Assembly: GCA_034620365.1 (NCBI GenBank)
Contig: JAQGEQ010000344.1
Span: 62,001-126,000 of the forward strand
Direction: 5' to 3'
Source of the DNA: Pegea sp. RAD2-039
Lineage: Eukaryota > Chordata > Thaliacea > Salpida > Salpidae
Length of the DNA: 64,000 nt
The notes under the pieces are model-generated. The model ran no database searches. It had not been told where the DNA came from and saw only the letters and a list, made by a program, of their open reading frames with translations. A program made the translations under genes and the position numbers. Shown piece by piece: positions 1-12,736 of the stretch. Position 1 is the first letter of the stretch. Each line of letters begins with the position of its first letter.

Positions 1-3000
1 ATTTTTTGAATATCTTTTTTCTGTTTGTGAATACTTGCAACAATTTCTAGAATACGTCTCGTGTAATTATGTCTGGGTGTTTCTTTTTGGGTTGAACATA
101 ATTCCATTTTCTAGTAAAAAATTCATTTTAGAAAAAGCTAAGATTGAAATAAAAACTGTTTCAGTAAACACTAACCATTTGTTTGATCAAAATATCTTTC
201 TTCTTCGACTCATTCATTGTTTCTTTCATCCTTCTTCGCATAACTTGTATTTCTTCCATCAATTTATCAACACCAACCTTTTAAATCAAATCTGAATTAC
301 CAACAGTTCCACTTCGATCTTCAACTTACTCTATTATTATTTAAAGTTTCTTCTAAACTTCTTCTTTGATCTTCCAAAGGATCACGAAGATCAATCCAAA
401 CTTTTTCCAGTTCTTCTTTTCGATCTTTACTTTTATCAACGAGTTGCTGAAGTAAATCGAATAAATAAAAGAAGTTACATCAACATCTTCACCTGAAGTT
501 TTATCAAATTCTCTCCACTATTTGATAACATTTTAACAACTTTGCTCTTCGATTTCAAATTCTCTTTTTCTTTTGCAATAACTTCAGAAACATTCTTCAT
601 TTCAATGGACATCTTCGAATTTAAAAGATTGTTTTAAACTTTCAACTTCAAATTCTCGAACCTGTTCAACAACTAATTCATTTTCTTTTATCCGATCCAC
701 ATCCACATCAACCTCTTCAAGAGCAGATCTGATCTTCTTCTTTATTTCATCGACTTCAACTTCCAGCAAATCCTTCTCATTTTCCGTTTCCTCCTAAATT
801 GATCAATTTAAAAATAAAAATCTTGGAAGAAGAAGAAGACCTCTTCTTGATCAGAGGATTGTTGAGAAGACTCTTTTTTCTGAGGTTTCTTCCTTGGAAG
901 AGGAACAGGTCGTTTTACTTCTTCATCCTGAAACAAAACTTCAATTTTTTCATCTTATTTCGATCAGAAGTTTTGAAATCAATTCAAAAATTTTCTTCAA
1001 TTTCTTTTTCAGAGATGTGGTTTCTATCTCAGTCGTGGTCCTAGACCTTTCTAAATGAGTAGTTTCTGCTGTGCTAAGAAGTAGAACTTTTAGTTCAAAG
1101 ATCTTCCTGCCTCATTCAGGGAGTCTCTTTGAGTTTGGAGCTTCAGGATTAGGATCTTGAGAAGATTCTAACTGAGATTTAGTTGAGAAATTTAGCTTGA
1201 TTTGCGAGTTGTAAAAATTGATCAGATCTTCATCTCATCTTCATCTGATCTCCATCTGATCTTCATCGGATCTTCCATCTGATGATGTCTAGAAGCTAAG
1301 ATCAGGAGACATTCGATTCTAAGATCTTTTATCAGTGGTTATTAACGAGGAAGACCCTAAGAGGGTTTCTCTGATTCCACCAGTTGATGATATTCTCGTA
1401 AAAACGAAAAATTCTCAAAAAAAATCTTTTTTTAATAAACAGGAATTATTAAAATTTAAATAAAAAAGTGGAAACACTGATTTGATGAACTTCTAAATTA
1501 ATAAAATAATAAATTATTAACTTTGCAAATGAACTAACTTGTTGGTCAGCAGTGAGCTGTAATTGACGATTCAATATAAACCTCGAGTTGAGAGATTTCT
1601 GAGAGGCAGGGAGACATCCAGATATCTTCTCTAAGACCTCTTCATAAGACGCATTGAGATCAAGTTTTGGTTCTAAAAATATCAAATTTTGAAAAAGTAG
1701 ATTTCAAATACAAAGAAATACCTGATGATGAGGAAGACGAGTTCTTCCACGAGAAGTGATCTTTCTGGGATCTTAGATCATTTGATGCATCTTCATTCTA
1801 CAAATATGTCATCAGATGAAGATATTTTTAAGATATAAAGAATTGAGTTGAAATATTTCTACCTCTTTGAAGACTTTTTGTTTTTCAATTTCAACAATGT
1901 TATCTTCAAATATACTTGGTATTAACTTCATTTGATTTTCAGCAGATATTTCTGAAATATTTCAGCAAGTTAAGTTAATTGTCTGTGAAATTGATGGGAA
2001 GTTTTACTTTGTTGTAAGAGGTTAGCAATACTTTCATCAGAATTAATTGTTTGAAATTGAAAAGTTTTTTGAAAAGTTTTTCTACAATTTGTTGGCAACC
2101 AAAACTTTTGTGATTCAATTTTTAAAATTTGAGAAATTCTTCTACGTAAAAGTGAAGTTGCTGAACCTAAAAATTGATTCGAAATAATATTTGAAGATGA
2201 AGACACAACAAATTGAAATATGAAAGTTGTTGGGACCTGAATCATCTTTGGAGTTCTCATCTTTGGGAAGTTTTTCAACTAAATGCATAAAAACTTTCCT
2301 AATCTCATTTTCAGAAGGATATAGAAAAGTTTGGTAGCCGATTTCACCTTTAAACCCAGTTTGCTGGCAAGCTCGAGCAAGAGAAGAACCAGCGCGAAAG
2401 CGAGCCGACATTCCTTAGATAAATTTCAAAGAATTAAATCAAAATTTCAACTTCTGAATAAAAATTAAATTCAAAAAAAAAGTAGAAAAATTTAGGAGAA
2501 ATTCTTTTCATATTTATCTGTCATTTAAATTTGATGAAATGTAAATGATATCAAATATTACCAGGTGGAAATTTTGTTGCCATTTTGAAGTCAGAATCAA
2601 TTATAGATAAACATCTAACTGCTGCTTCAACTACTTCTTCAGCAGTGAAATCTTTTAATCCATCTCTACCTTCAGCAAATTCACTAAAAACATAAGTACA
2701 GTTTATTGTTTCAAAACTATAAACAAAAAAATCTTCAACAAAAAAATCATCAACAAAAAATTCATCAACAAAAAATTCTTCAACAAAAAATTCATCAACA
2801 AAAAATTCATCAACAAAAAATTCATCAACAAAAAATCTTCAACAAAAAAATCTTCAACAAAAAAATCTTCAACAAAAAATTCATCAACAAAAAATTCATC
2901 AACAAAAAAATCTTCAACAAAAAATTCTTCAACAAAAAATTCATCAACAAAAAATTCTTCAACAAAAAATTCATCAACAAAAAAATCTTCAACAAAAAAA

Positions 3001-3766
3001 TCTTCAACAAAAAATTCATCAACAAAAAATTCATCAACAAAAAATTCATCAACAAAAAATTCATCAACAAAAAATTCATCAACAAAAAATTCATCAACAA
3101 AAAATTCATCAACAAAAAATTCTCCAACAAAAAATTCTAAATTCTTATTTGACTTTATGTTTTGACTTTAGGTTTCATTTTGAGTTAAATATTTGTTTAT
3201 TAAGAAAATTTTTTTTAATTATTTTAGAATTTTATTTTATAAATAAAATTAATAGCACAAAAAATTTCAGTCTAGAAAATAGAAAAAATATATTCATTGG
3301 TATTATAACTCAATATCATGTAAAAAAACTTCATAATACTTGTCATTTTTAACATGTTTTTTTGTATATTCTAATTTTATGATAACAAAAGTCAATTAAA
3401 TCAAAAGACATTGTATAAAATATTATTACAAAATTAAAATTTATTAAATAAACTTAAATATATACAACCACAAAATTTGTCCAACAATTTTATCACAACA
3501 TCAGGTGTTTTAAGCACTTTTCATAATCAAAATAATTTATATATTTTTATAACAAACATTTGAATTATTATTAAGTATTACTACCTTTTTTATAAGAAGT
3601 ATAAAAGTTTTTACTAAACTAAATTAAAACTAAATTATCTTATTTTATTATAAATAAAGCTTAACATTTTTATTTGTTTGAAAATAGAAAATATTTGAAA
3701 AAATTTCAAAACTTACCATCCCATATGAAGAAAGGAAGATAATATAATTTGATCGACTTCTTCCAT
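1..3766 (-). CDS. CCDC22: CCDC22, CCC/Commander complex subunit (C-terminus off the window)
   Basis: Coiled-coil protein of the CCC complex, which with COMMD proteins and retriever recycles endosomal cargo. Exon 1 (3717-3766) starts MEEVDQII; exon 2 (2562-2716) reads into EVVEAAVRCL; exon 3 (2237-2413) encodes MSARFR, GEIGYQTFLYPSE and LVEKLP, the N-terminal NN-CH (calponin-homology-like) domain hallmark. Later exons (about 2166 downward) are acidic or low complexity, then coiled coil: ENLIKLQ joined to QLVDKSKDRKEELEKVW near 540-360, and RRILEIVASIHKQKKDI near 60-10, all matching the family order. Introns are about 40-60 nt except intron 1 (about 1 kb), which holds a 15-bp repeat array. The last exons lie beyond base 1. 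Splice phases agree for the exons checked; exons between 1050 and 1400 were not resolved. Identification is firm, exact boundaries less so. Confidence 0.9.
2724..3138. repeat. 15-bp minisatellite in CCDC22 intron 1
   Basis: About 27 tandem copies of a 15-bp unit, TTCATCAACAAAAAA on the + strand, with TTCTTC and one-base-longer variants. It ends only a few bases from the exon 2 acceptor of CCDC22. In the transcribed (-) sense the unit is T-rich like a polypyrimidine tract. Long open frames on both strands are products of the 15-bp periodicity, not genes. Confidence 0.95.
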
Positions 3767-4344
3767 CATAAAATAATAATTTAATCTCAAAATACAACTT
3801 AAATAAAAACAATAGAAATATTAGTGGTGAAAATAACACAAAACAATACTTATGAGATTCAAGTCATTGATATACTTCAAAATTACTTACAAATTTATTA
3901 AAAAAAAACTAAATTAAAATATAAACAAAAAAATATAAATATGAATATAATATATTCAAGTAAATTGAAATGATGAAACTATAATTGTAAACATTACAAA
4001 TAATGACTAGGCCAAACATTGATAAAGCCAAAATGTTGTAATAATAACTTCAAAAAATAACTAAATACTTAAAGTTGTTTTAAGAAACTTGATCAAGACA
4101 TATAGAGTTTAGCATTAAATGTTAAAAAATAATAATAGTATACTAGTAAAAGTTAAAGGTTTGAGCTATTAATAGTTATAATGATTAATATATTCGTAAG
4201 TAAATTGTTTATAATTACAACAGTATACAAAAGCATAAAAACGATTCTTAAATCATCAAAAAGTGTTTGCTATTAAAACTAGCTTGCTTTAAGTTCTTAC
4301 TGTTTATCGATATCAGCCAATATTCTCAAAGTATGATCTTGAAT
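3767..4344. other. Intergenic, upstream of CCDC22
   Basis: AT-rich sequence with no coding signal on either strand. It must include the CCDC22 5' region; no TATA box or other motif stands out from the AT background. Confidence 0.5.
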
Positions 4345-4962
4345 TGTTGTTCAGGCCACATTCACGAGATTAGTATGCAGGAAACTCGATATTAAATATG
4401 ATAGTTATAAACATCGTCTCAGTTTCTTAAAATTAGATACTTTGGAAATTCGACGGATTACATACGACTTAATTCTTACTTTTAGAATATTTTAATTGAA
4501 CTTCACTATTTAATTGAACTTCAGTTTGATGATTTCTTTTCCATTAGGTTTTACCTCAAGTTATAAAAACTCAGATGACACACATTACATCTTAATAAGC
4601 CCATATCACCTGGTACATTAATCAAAGCGATTTTTTTTCATACCGCACGATTAGTACATGAAACCAGCTGCCATCAGACATTGTCATGTCAGAATCACTC
4701 GCGTTGTTCAAGCAGAAGTTGAACCGTTTCAATATTACCAACATTCTCATTTCTGAACTGTGGTTTTTTACATTATATGTAATTGTTCACTGTCATTTGT
4801 TTTGCTATATGTTATACTACTGAAATACCATATGTTACATCTTTTGTTTTCTATATTTCTAACAGTTATATGTAATAGATATTATTTGTGAATGTGTATT
4901 AGTGAGAGGTGCTCTCTTCAGACACCCTCCTTCGCGTTTATTGAAATAAATAAATAAGATAA
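4345..4962 (+). mobile_element. Non-LTR retrotransposon, 3' end fragment (copy 1)
   Basis: On the + strand VVQATFTRLVCRKL, the C-terminal end of a reverse transcriptase ORF, begins near 4345. It matches the C-terminus encoded on the opposite strand at 13282-13345 and 48102-48165. The following 3' UTR is shared with those copies, including the block 'gtgagaggtgctctcttcagacaccctcc' at about 4901-4930, and ends in a TAAA-type simple tail near 4945-4962. It is severely 5'-truncated and non-autonomous. Confidence 0.85.
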
Positions 4963-6382
4963 AAAGAATGCTCTAAGCACAATTTTTTTGTATCGTCTAA
5001 TTTTATTTACAATCAAATCGAAACTTTTTCTTTTATTGAATTTAGCTGATTAGTTTATAGACATAGTTTGCAAGTTTTTAACAAATTAACAATTGAGACT
5101 GATTTCTAACATTTTAAAAGTAATTGTCTATCTAACTAATATTAGGTTTTTAAATAAAATCTAAAAAATATGTATAAGCTATTAATATTTCTGATAAATA
5201 CTGAAAAAAGTATTAAGTGACTTAAACACTAACTTTAAATGACTTTAGAACTACTCTATTTCTGCTTTCTTCTTTTAGTTTTCTAATAAATTTTAATAGC
5301 TTTGCTTTTAATAACTTTAATTTCTTATACAAATACTTCTAATAAATTGAATTTGTGCGCTTTTATAACATTTTGTTCAGGTTACAGTATATAAAGAACT
5401 TCGATTTTTCAACTAGTTTCCCTGATTTAAGCTCCGTGAATCTCAAAGATATATTTGAAGCTAGAGAGCTTGTTAAAGCGATAAATATTCTTTGCCCGAT
5501 AACACTAAACCAAAAACCTTATGTGTAGAATTAAGAATGCAAAGAACTGTTTTTATACGCAATTAAACCTTCATAAAGATTATTAATACCCTCAAATACA
5601 TGTTACACAAGATAGCTTTGATAAATCAGTTTTGCAAAATGTTTAATGTTGTTTGAAAGCTCAAAGCAATAACAAGGTCACGAAGATGTGTTCTCTGAAT
5701 AACTTATCGAGCTGTTTGTGACAATAGTAGATTAATTAATCCTAAACTACTGTAACTGATAACCGATCAATTGTAGAAAGGAAATACTGTCATCTCGTAA
5801 AAGGTTACTAGAAAAGATTCTATTAAAAGATAAGAGAGTTGGAATTTGTCGCTAGTGTATTCTACTTTTAAAAGCATTCATCATGAGCTAGCATACAGCT
5901 ACAATCCAGAAGTAAAGATGAAGTGACTCTTAGTACACGCTTGGATCAAGACTTTGAGATGAGGTGAACAAAGACAGCGGATATCTTCTTTATAGACAAG
6001 TGGGTCAAAGAAGATATCACTTTAGATATCAGACAGCATCAAATGGAAAGCAGCGAAGTCAATTTCAAGTGGAAAAGATTTCTACTTTTGTGTTTCTTCT
6101 TCTAGAGGTTGCTCACGATCTTCTACTTTTCTCGAAAACTAAACTAAGATGGTTTGGAGCAAAAAGTCGAGAAGCCTGGAGTACAAATATCTTAAACTAC
6201 AAGACGATCAACACAAGATCACAAAATCAGGGAGCAAGTAGGGAACAATCAGGGAATTGTTTTTATTTTAATGAAATCTTAATTGGGAAAACATCACAAC
6301 TCAATTCTCCTAACATTTCATTTTAAAAATAATAAACTAAATATTTAACAAAAATTCTAGCTTCAAAAATGACTTGATGACG
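4963..6382. other. Intergenic between retroelement fragment and CSTF3 3' end
   Basis: No gene supported. An open frame at 5964-6326 lacks an ATG and family similarity. A perfect 11-bp inverted repeat (5980-5990 with 6008-6018, 17-nt loop) is present. The right end must include the CSTF3 3' UTR. Confidence 0.5.
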
Positions 6383-9300
6383 TCATGAACGCACGCGACG
6401 CTGTTGCCGTGATCGGTAAACATCATTAGGAGGAGGAACAAAGACTTTAGCGGCAGGTGGTGATACGTCATCATCGCTTTCTGCTCCATTGTTTATCTTG
6501 GGTGATGGTCTTTTGATGGTCACGTGGTTCCGAACTTTACTGGTTGTTGGGTTGTTGGATACACTTAAAGTCAAACCAATTCCACCCTCATCAACCATTT
6601 GTAACCAATCTTTCTCTACACAACGCAATTAGATGATAATCGAGCGTCACACCTCACTGCATCTACCTTTTGGAAACCGTGAATCAATAAAAGTATCCAT
6701 CAAATCATCGATCTTTACAAAAGGTCCTTTAAAGAAACGTGGTGGAGGCATCAACTTTAGTAAGAGGCTTACAGGGCCAGGAATTGGGAACTCTCCTCCG
6801 GGAACATTATGTCCTGGATCTTTGAAAGACACATCAAACAAGAGATCTTCATCAACTGATCACTTACATGGTTTAACTTTTGGTTTGTATGGTAACATCT
6901 GTGTAAGGTCTGGGACCTGATATCCACTCTTATTATCATCTTTACAACTTTTCGTGATCACTTCAGTAACACCACCAGGGTTTCGTTTCCTTTTTACATC
7001 CTACAAGCGAAAAACATCATCAAGATCAACTTCTAATCTTCTAACAACCTACCTGGTAGCCAATTGAACGCAGTATGTGTTTTGAACACGGATATAAATC
7101 AAAGAAGCGATATCTGAAGAAGATTTATCACTTTAATGAACTAAACTTCCAACACTTACCTGTCTACTAGTAAACAAGTCACTTTTCCCTCATACTCATC
7201 TGCAAACGTCTCTTTTCTTCGACTTTCTATTTTTAATAGAGATGTCAGATCACCAACATTGTTCTCAAATTCACAATATTTATTCCAAATGATTCTGAAA
7301 TATCAATTCATGTAAATCTCTCACATTTGTAAACCTTTCAAAAGTCTTACTCGGAATGTTCAGGAGGTAGATTGCCAGATGTAAGGACTCGTTCGAACAG
7401 TACACGAGTGTTGTTGTCCTCTGTAGATAAATCATTGAATCTGATGATGTAATTGATTTGAATCTCACCGTTTAAATGACTCATATACTCGATGTGACTA
7501 ATTAAGTATTCAGGAACATGATCGAATCGTTTTAATCCTAAATCGTAAATTCGGAATCCGATTTGTTTATCTTTTGAACAGTGATATTCCATCATAGCTG
7601 CAGCCACATAAACCTCATATGTGATTCGGCAATCTTTTCTTGCTTTCTTGAAAACCTCTCTAGCGGACCCTATACCTTCTGAGCGACGAGCAAACTTCAT
7701 ATACTGGATGTAGGTCTGTAAATACATCATTTGTAACTTGTTAGTAAATCTCTAATTACATCTTACAAGAGTCTGATCGATATCTGGAATATCTAATAAG
7801 CGTTTGTAGATTCCATGAACTTTTTCAACTTTACCACGAGATTCTTCAAAATCAGCGTAAGCGAAATGAATCAATTGATTATCGTGCATCATATTTGAAA
7901 TTGCTCTTTCATATAAATTTGCTGTTTCTTCTAATAACCGTTTCGCACTATTCGTATCCTAACAACATTAGATTAGATGAATGATGCAACCCACTAGTTT
8001 CTACTAACTCCTTTCTCTTGCATTGTAACACTCATAGTGTTCAGGAAGTTTGCTGCTTCGTACCAAATATCAGGATAATAACCAAGACACAGAAGACTTT
8101 GTTCATATGCAAACATCACTGAAAAAGATCTTTTAGTTATATAGGAAGATTTGGAAGATTGATATCAGACCTCTTTTAGTAACTAAAGCAACATCATCCA
8201 CTCGCAGAGGGTTACTTTTCTCCCAATTGATAAGAAGTTTCCATAATTCAACCTGAAAATAACCAAAAGAGTCAGAAAAGAGATCAAAGAGTCTTTGAGA
8301 TGAGGACTTGTTTGGTGGCTTCTGGTGATGATACAGGTGGTGTTGATGGTGAATTGCGTTGCAAACTTCTAGTTCTTGCTTCTAACTCTTTAGTGATGCG
8401 ACGAGCAGTTAGGAAATCTCTATTTGTGTCATCTAACATCTTCTTTGCTACGATTTGACTAATTGACTGAAAAGATGAAGATTTAGTCTTCATCTAGAGA
8501 ATATCTACGAATTTACCTGTTCAAATGCACTGTACTCTCTCCACAACTGCTCCACATTCGATATAGGAGTCTTGCAGCCACGTTGGTAGATCTTCCTCAC
8601 TGCTGTTATTCGTTGATTATCAGCATAAGATCCAATCACCTGACTAAAAACCAAAATTTCAATCTTTTTCAATAATCAGTTAAAATTCGAAAAATAAAAA
8701 TGTCCATATATGTAAATAATCATGTTGCCAAATATTTATTTCAAAAGTTAAAACCTATTCACGGCGACTTACGCAGATTTCGAGAAATTTATGTAATCAG
8801 CCCATACAGGGAAGGACATGACGTCATATCCGATTTTATCGATTGCAAACTCGTATGCTTTGGTCATTTTTTCTCTAAAAAGAAGATTATCATCAAATGT
8901 CTTTAAAGATTGGTTGAAAGTACAAACCTAAATGATGAAAGACCGCTTTTAGTCTCACGAACATAATTTAGATAGCATTTCCACAAATCTATGTTTAGAA
9001 CTTTAACTAAACAGCGTTGAAACAGTTTCTCCACTTTGTCATAATTTCGAGTTTTCATCTGAATCAGCGAGAAAAATTCGGATTATTTCATATCTCAACA
9101 AAATCTTATGTCAACAAATGAGGTGAAAGATCATTTTCAGACATAATTTCGGATTTAGTTCACAGAAATCTGCTGCTGTTGTTTTCTAACAATTTTGTTT
9201 CTAATCATTTTAAAAAAGACAAAAATCTACAAACTTGTAAAAAAACATCTTTCAATTTTTTATTTGTTATCAAAAGTATTCAAAAAACAACTTGAAATAT

Positions 9301-11922
9301 CAACTAAAGAATCTAAACAATCAAAGATAGTAAAGATCAAAAAGTCTTCAAAACTTCTTCTATATATTAGAATAAAAAGTAAACACTAATACCAATTTTT
9401 CTGATTTATTCATTTCATTAAAAGCACAAATAGATAATCTGACAAAATTATGAAGCTGTAATAAAATATGATGACTTATTTAACAAATTTCTTGATGAGA
9501 AAATAGATGTTAGTTAAACATCTTCAACAAATTTGTAAAACAAATGATAGAAATTAAATTTCTTGTAATTTAAGTTTTGAAGAAATACAATCACCTAATT
9601 GAGGTTGTCTTTTGGCAAGAAGGAAGAATTTGTGAACTTACTGACTAGTTAACTACTGAAATGGAACTTGAAAATGGATTAGGTCTGAAGTAAGGACTTG
9701 GGAGAGTTCTTGAAGTCAACTTCTTACTGGTTAATTATTAAAGATGTGGAAAAGTCGACGCCCTGTGGAAACTATCACCAATAACCCTCCCCTTTCTAGA
9801 GTTACCAGGGCAACAGAAGATATTATCAGAAGATAAGCTCCATACACAAATCTTTAGAACTATGTGGATTTTTTTGAAAGATATTAGCAGACTTATAGCT
9901 ACTTCTAAAATAACAGACAGTTAGAACTCAGAGGTTTTCTGTCAAAGTTTAAATACCCCCCCCCCTTCTTGTCACCCTCTTGTATACTTTTCTCTTCGAT
10001 TTACAACCTTACAATTTATTTTCCGGGTTCGCCTTATTAGGACTGGCTTCCATGGTGTTTAACTAGCCAGAGATAATAATAAGTTAGAAGAATTTATTAA
10101 CAGTTTGAAACTGATAATTTTGTTAGTAAAAAGTGAAACAAAATAACTAATTTTATAAATATATTTTCTTAAACTAAAAAAGTTATAAATTATATTCACT
10201 TTACATTATTATTTTATAATTTATCTTTTAGATAAAATATAAATTTATTATAATAGAAAACTATCTACAAGTATATTAATAAAAATAAAAAAATAACTTT
10301 CAAAAAAGTTAGTATAACAGAAGAGTTAGTTATCAGTACACCCTTTGTGTAATTCTCATACAAAACAACACTACAAGCTTCTTTTATGATTTTATGCAAT
10401 ATTAAACGAAAAATATAAAATTAATTTTTTTTTCAAAAATATCAGATCAAAAACCGAAGACAGATAAAAAATAGAAATAGAAGCAATAGAAATGAAGTGA
10501 TTGAAAAAGACGATGCCGTGTAGCATAACAGAACTTTGTAGATTTCAAAATCCATCAGAACACTGTAAAGTATTTGACTTCACATTTATATTTGAATTAA
10601 AAAGTAAAATAATGGCTAAGTGATTTTGTAACTAGATGTAAGCCAGCACAAAACTTGCTCAGACATATATGAGGGCTTTTTTTAATATCATAAAAAAGAA
10701 GAAAGTGAAAATTATAAACTTTTAAGCATGCTAATTATGAAAGTTTATTCTACCTCATGTTCAATATAAATCTTCCAATATCTTCCTGAAGTTGAGAATT
10801 GTTTGATAATATCTTCATAAGTTTTACGAGCTTTATGAATTGGTTGGATCTTTAAAAACAAATCAATTTAAATCCACATCAACAACAGAAACAACAAATA
10901 AAAAACTGTTAAAAACCTGTGCTTCTCTAATCAAACCATTCCATGCATCAATATCAAACTTATTTTCATCTATTCTTTGTTGTAACTTTTTTACTCTCTC
11001 CGGTACATAGTCCTAAATAAGATCAACAATTTCATCAAAAGAATAAAGTTTTATAAAATGTCATTTACGAAATGAAATATAGTAAGTTAGAATAAAAAGA
11101 CTTATCAACAATATTTTTTCAAAAAACATTCATAATAACATAAATATTATATTTAAAATTATAAGTTAGAAATATCAAAATAACTTTGTCAATTTTTTGT
11201 AACAAATAATAAAATGTTAAATAAATCCATAAAATTAATTTAAAAATGATGATTATTATGTTTTAAGTTTATACAACATAAAACTAAACTTTTAAATCAA
11301 ATATGAAATAGAATTAATATTAATTTAGACCAATAAACTTAGAAACATTACAAAACATAGATAGATAATTATTTGGCACAAATCATATTTTAAAAAGCTG
11401 ATAAAAAAGTCAGAAGAAAGTTACAAAATAAAAATAACAAAAAAATTAAGATAGAAATTATTAAGAGTTATAAAATTACTTTCAATATATATGAACAAAC
11501 TATTTAAAAATATAATCAAAACAAGTTAGTTAAATTTAGTTGGAAAGATTTTCTAAAGTTATAAAAAAAATAAAATATCATTATTATAAGTTACATTCAA
11601 GTAATAAAACTTTTGTAAATTGGTTAGTATAAATTATTAAACTTATATAACTTTAATTCTAAACAAAAATTGAAAAACAACTTTAAAATTGAAAAGTTTT
11701 GCTTACTTAAAAGTAATAAAATAAATATGAATTAAAAAAGCAGTTTAATGAAAAAATATATGTTAATATTAATAAAAAATAAATGTTAATTAGTTAGAAT
11801 AAGAAAAGTCATACAAAAATTGTTCAATCTAAATCGTAAATATAAAACTAACTTTAGAAAATAATCAATAATTAAAAATAGAAATAAAAACTTACCGAAT
11901 TTTCCACTACTTTTTGTGACAT
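6383..11922 (-). CDS. CSTF3: CSTF3 (CstF-77), cleavage stimulation factor subunit 3
   Basis: Scaffold of the cleavage stimulation factor, which binds CstF-64 and CstF-50 and acts in nuclear mRNA 3'-end cleavage. Roughly 17 exons. Exon 1 encodes only MSQKVVENS (start 11922). HAT-repeat exons follow: [11 protein letters not shown] (about 11010), YWKIYIEHE (10755), [13 protein letters not shown] (9050), [28 protein letters not shown] (8640), [20 protein letters not shown] (8120), [15 protein letters not shown] (7700), [14 protein letters not shown] (7400) and [13 protein letters not shown] (7170). The C-terminal Pro-rich/monkeytail part includes [18 protein letters not shown] (6740) and ends [13 protein letters not shown]. 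Introns are mostly 40-60 nt; exceptions are about 0.9 kb after exon 1 and about 1.7 kb at 9.07-10.75 kb, in which I see no gene. The stop codon overlaps a TGACGTCA palindrome (6378-6385). Domain order is complete for the family. Confidence 0.95.
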
Positions 11923-12736
11923 TTTAGTAATAAAGTGAATAGAAATTTATGAGAATTAATACAACGGCAGTGATACTACTAAGTATTTGCTTAAATGAAG
12001 TGTTTCCAAATTATTTTTTAGAATATTTAAGAAGTAAACCCTTAAAAATTTCGGAATTTTCAAAATTTAATTTAATTATAAATTGGAAGTGAAAACAAGA
12101 TTGGTAAATTTGATAAATAATTTGTGTAAAACTTATTTAAAGCTCTAAAATAATGTCTCTTAAAAAATTTATTATTTTTTGATTGAAAAAAAACTGACAA
12201 ATTTTAGCTACCAGACAAACTTAAGAAACGTTATAATAAAGTTGGTAAAAATTGAAAGAAAAAAAACTTATTTCAGTGATCCGTAACTACTACCATAAAA
12301 ATAAGTTTAAATAATAGACCAAACTGATTTCACCTTAGTAATATGAAAAGAAGTAACTTTTTGTTATCCAGGAATCATTCTCTCAATTTTTCAACCACAT
12401 AATTGTAATAATTAGTAGTAATTGTAATAATAGTGGCAGTTAGTTTTCTCTCTGCCTAATCCAGAATAAAAACGCAGTTTTTTTTTAATTTTACTACCAT
12501 TTTTATAAGGTTATTCACTCCTCTGGTATAGTGTTGATGAATTGATACTATATCTAGCAAAAGACCATTTAAATGTAACTTTGTTATTCAACTTAAGATT
12601 TAAAAGTTGGCGATCTCGTATTAGTTTTGTGATAAATTTTATGAAAAATTAGTTCTTCAATTATTATTTGAGTGTTTACCTTAAAAGTCTACACTTTGAC
12701 TATAAAATGATAATAAAAGAGTTGATCTAAAATATT
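11923..12736. other. Intergenic upstream of CSTF3
   Basis: No open frame with coding character. It presumably includes the CSTF3 promoter; no distinctive motif seen. The right edge is the tail of a retroelement copy. Confidence 0.5.

Noticed and set aside
2706-3140. 144-codon + strand Lys/Asn-rich frame
   Set aside because: Generated by the intronic 15-bp repeat inside CCDC22.
5964-6326. 120-codon + open frame
   Set aside because: No ATG at its start, no family similarity, lies in the CSTF3 3' flank.
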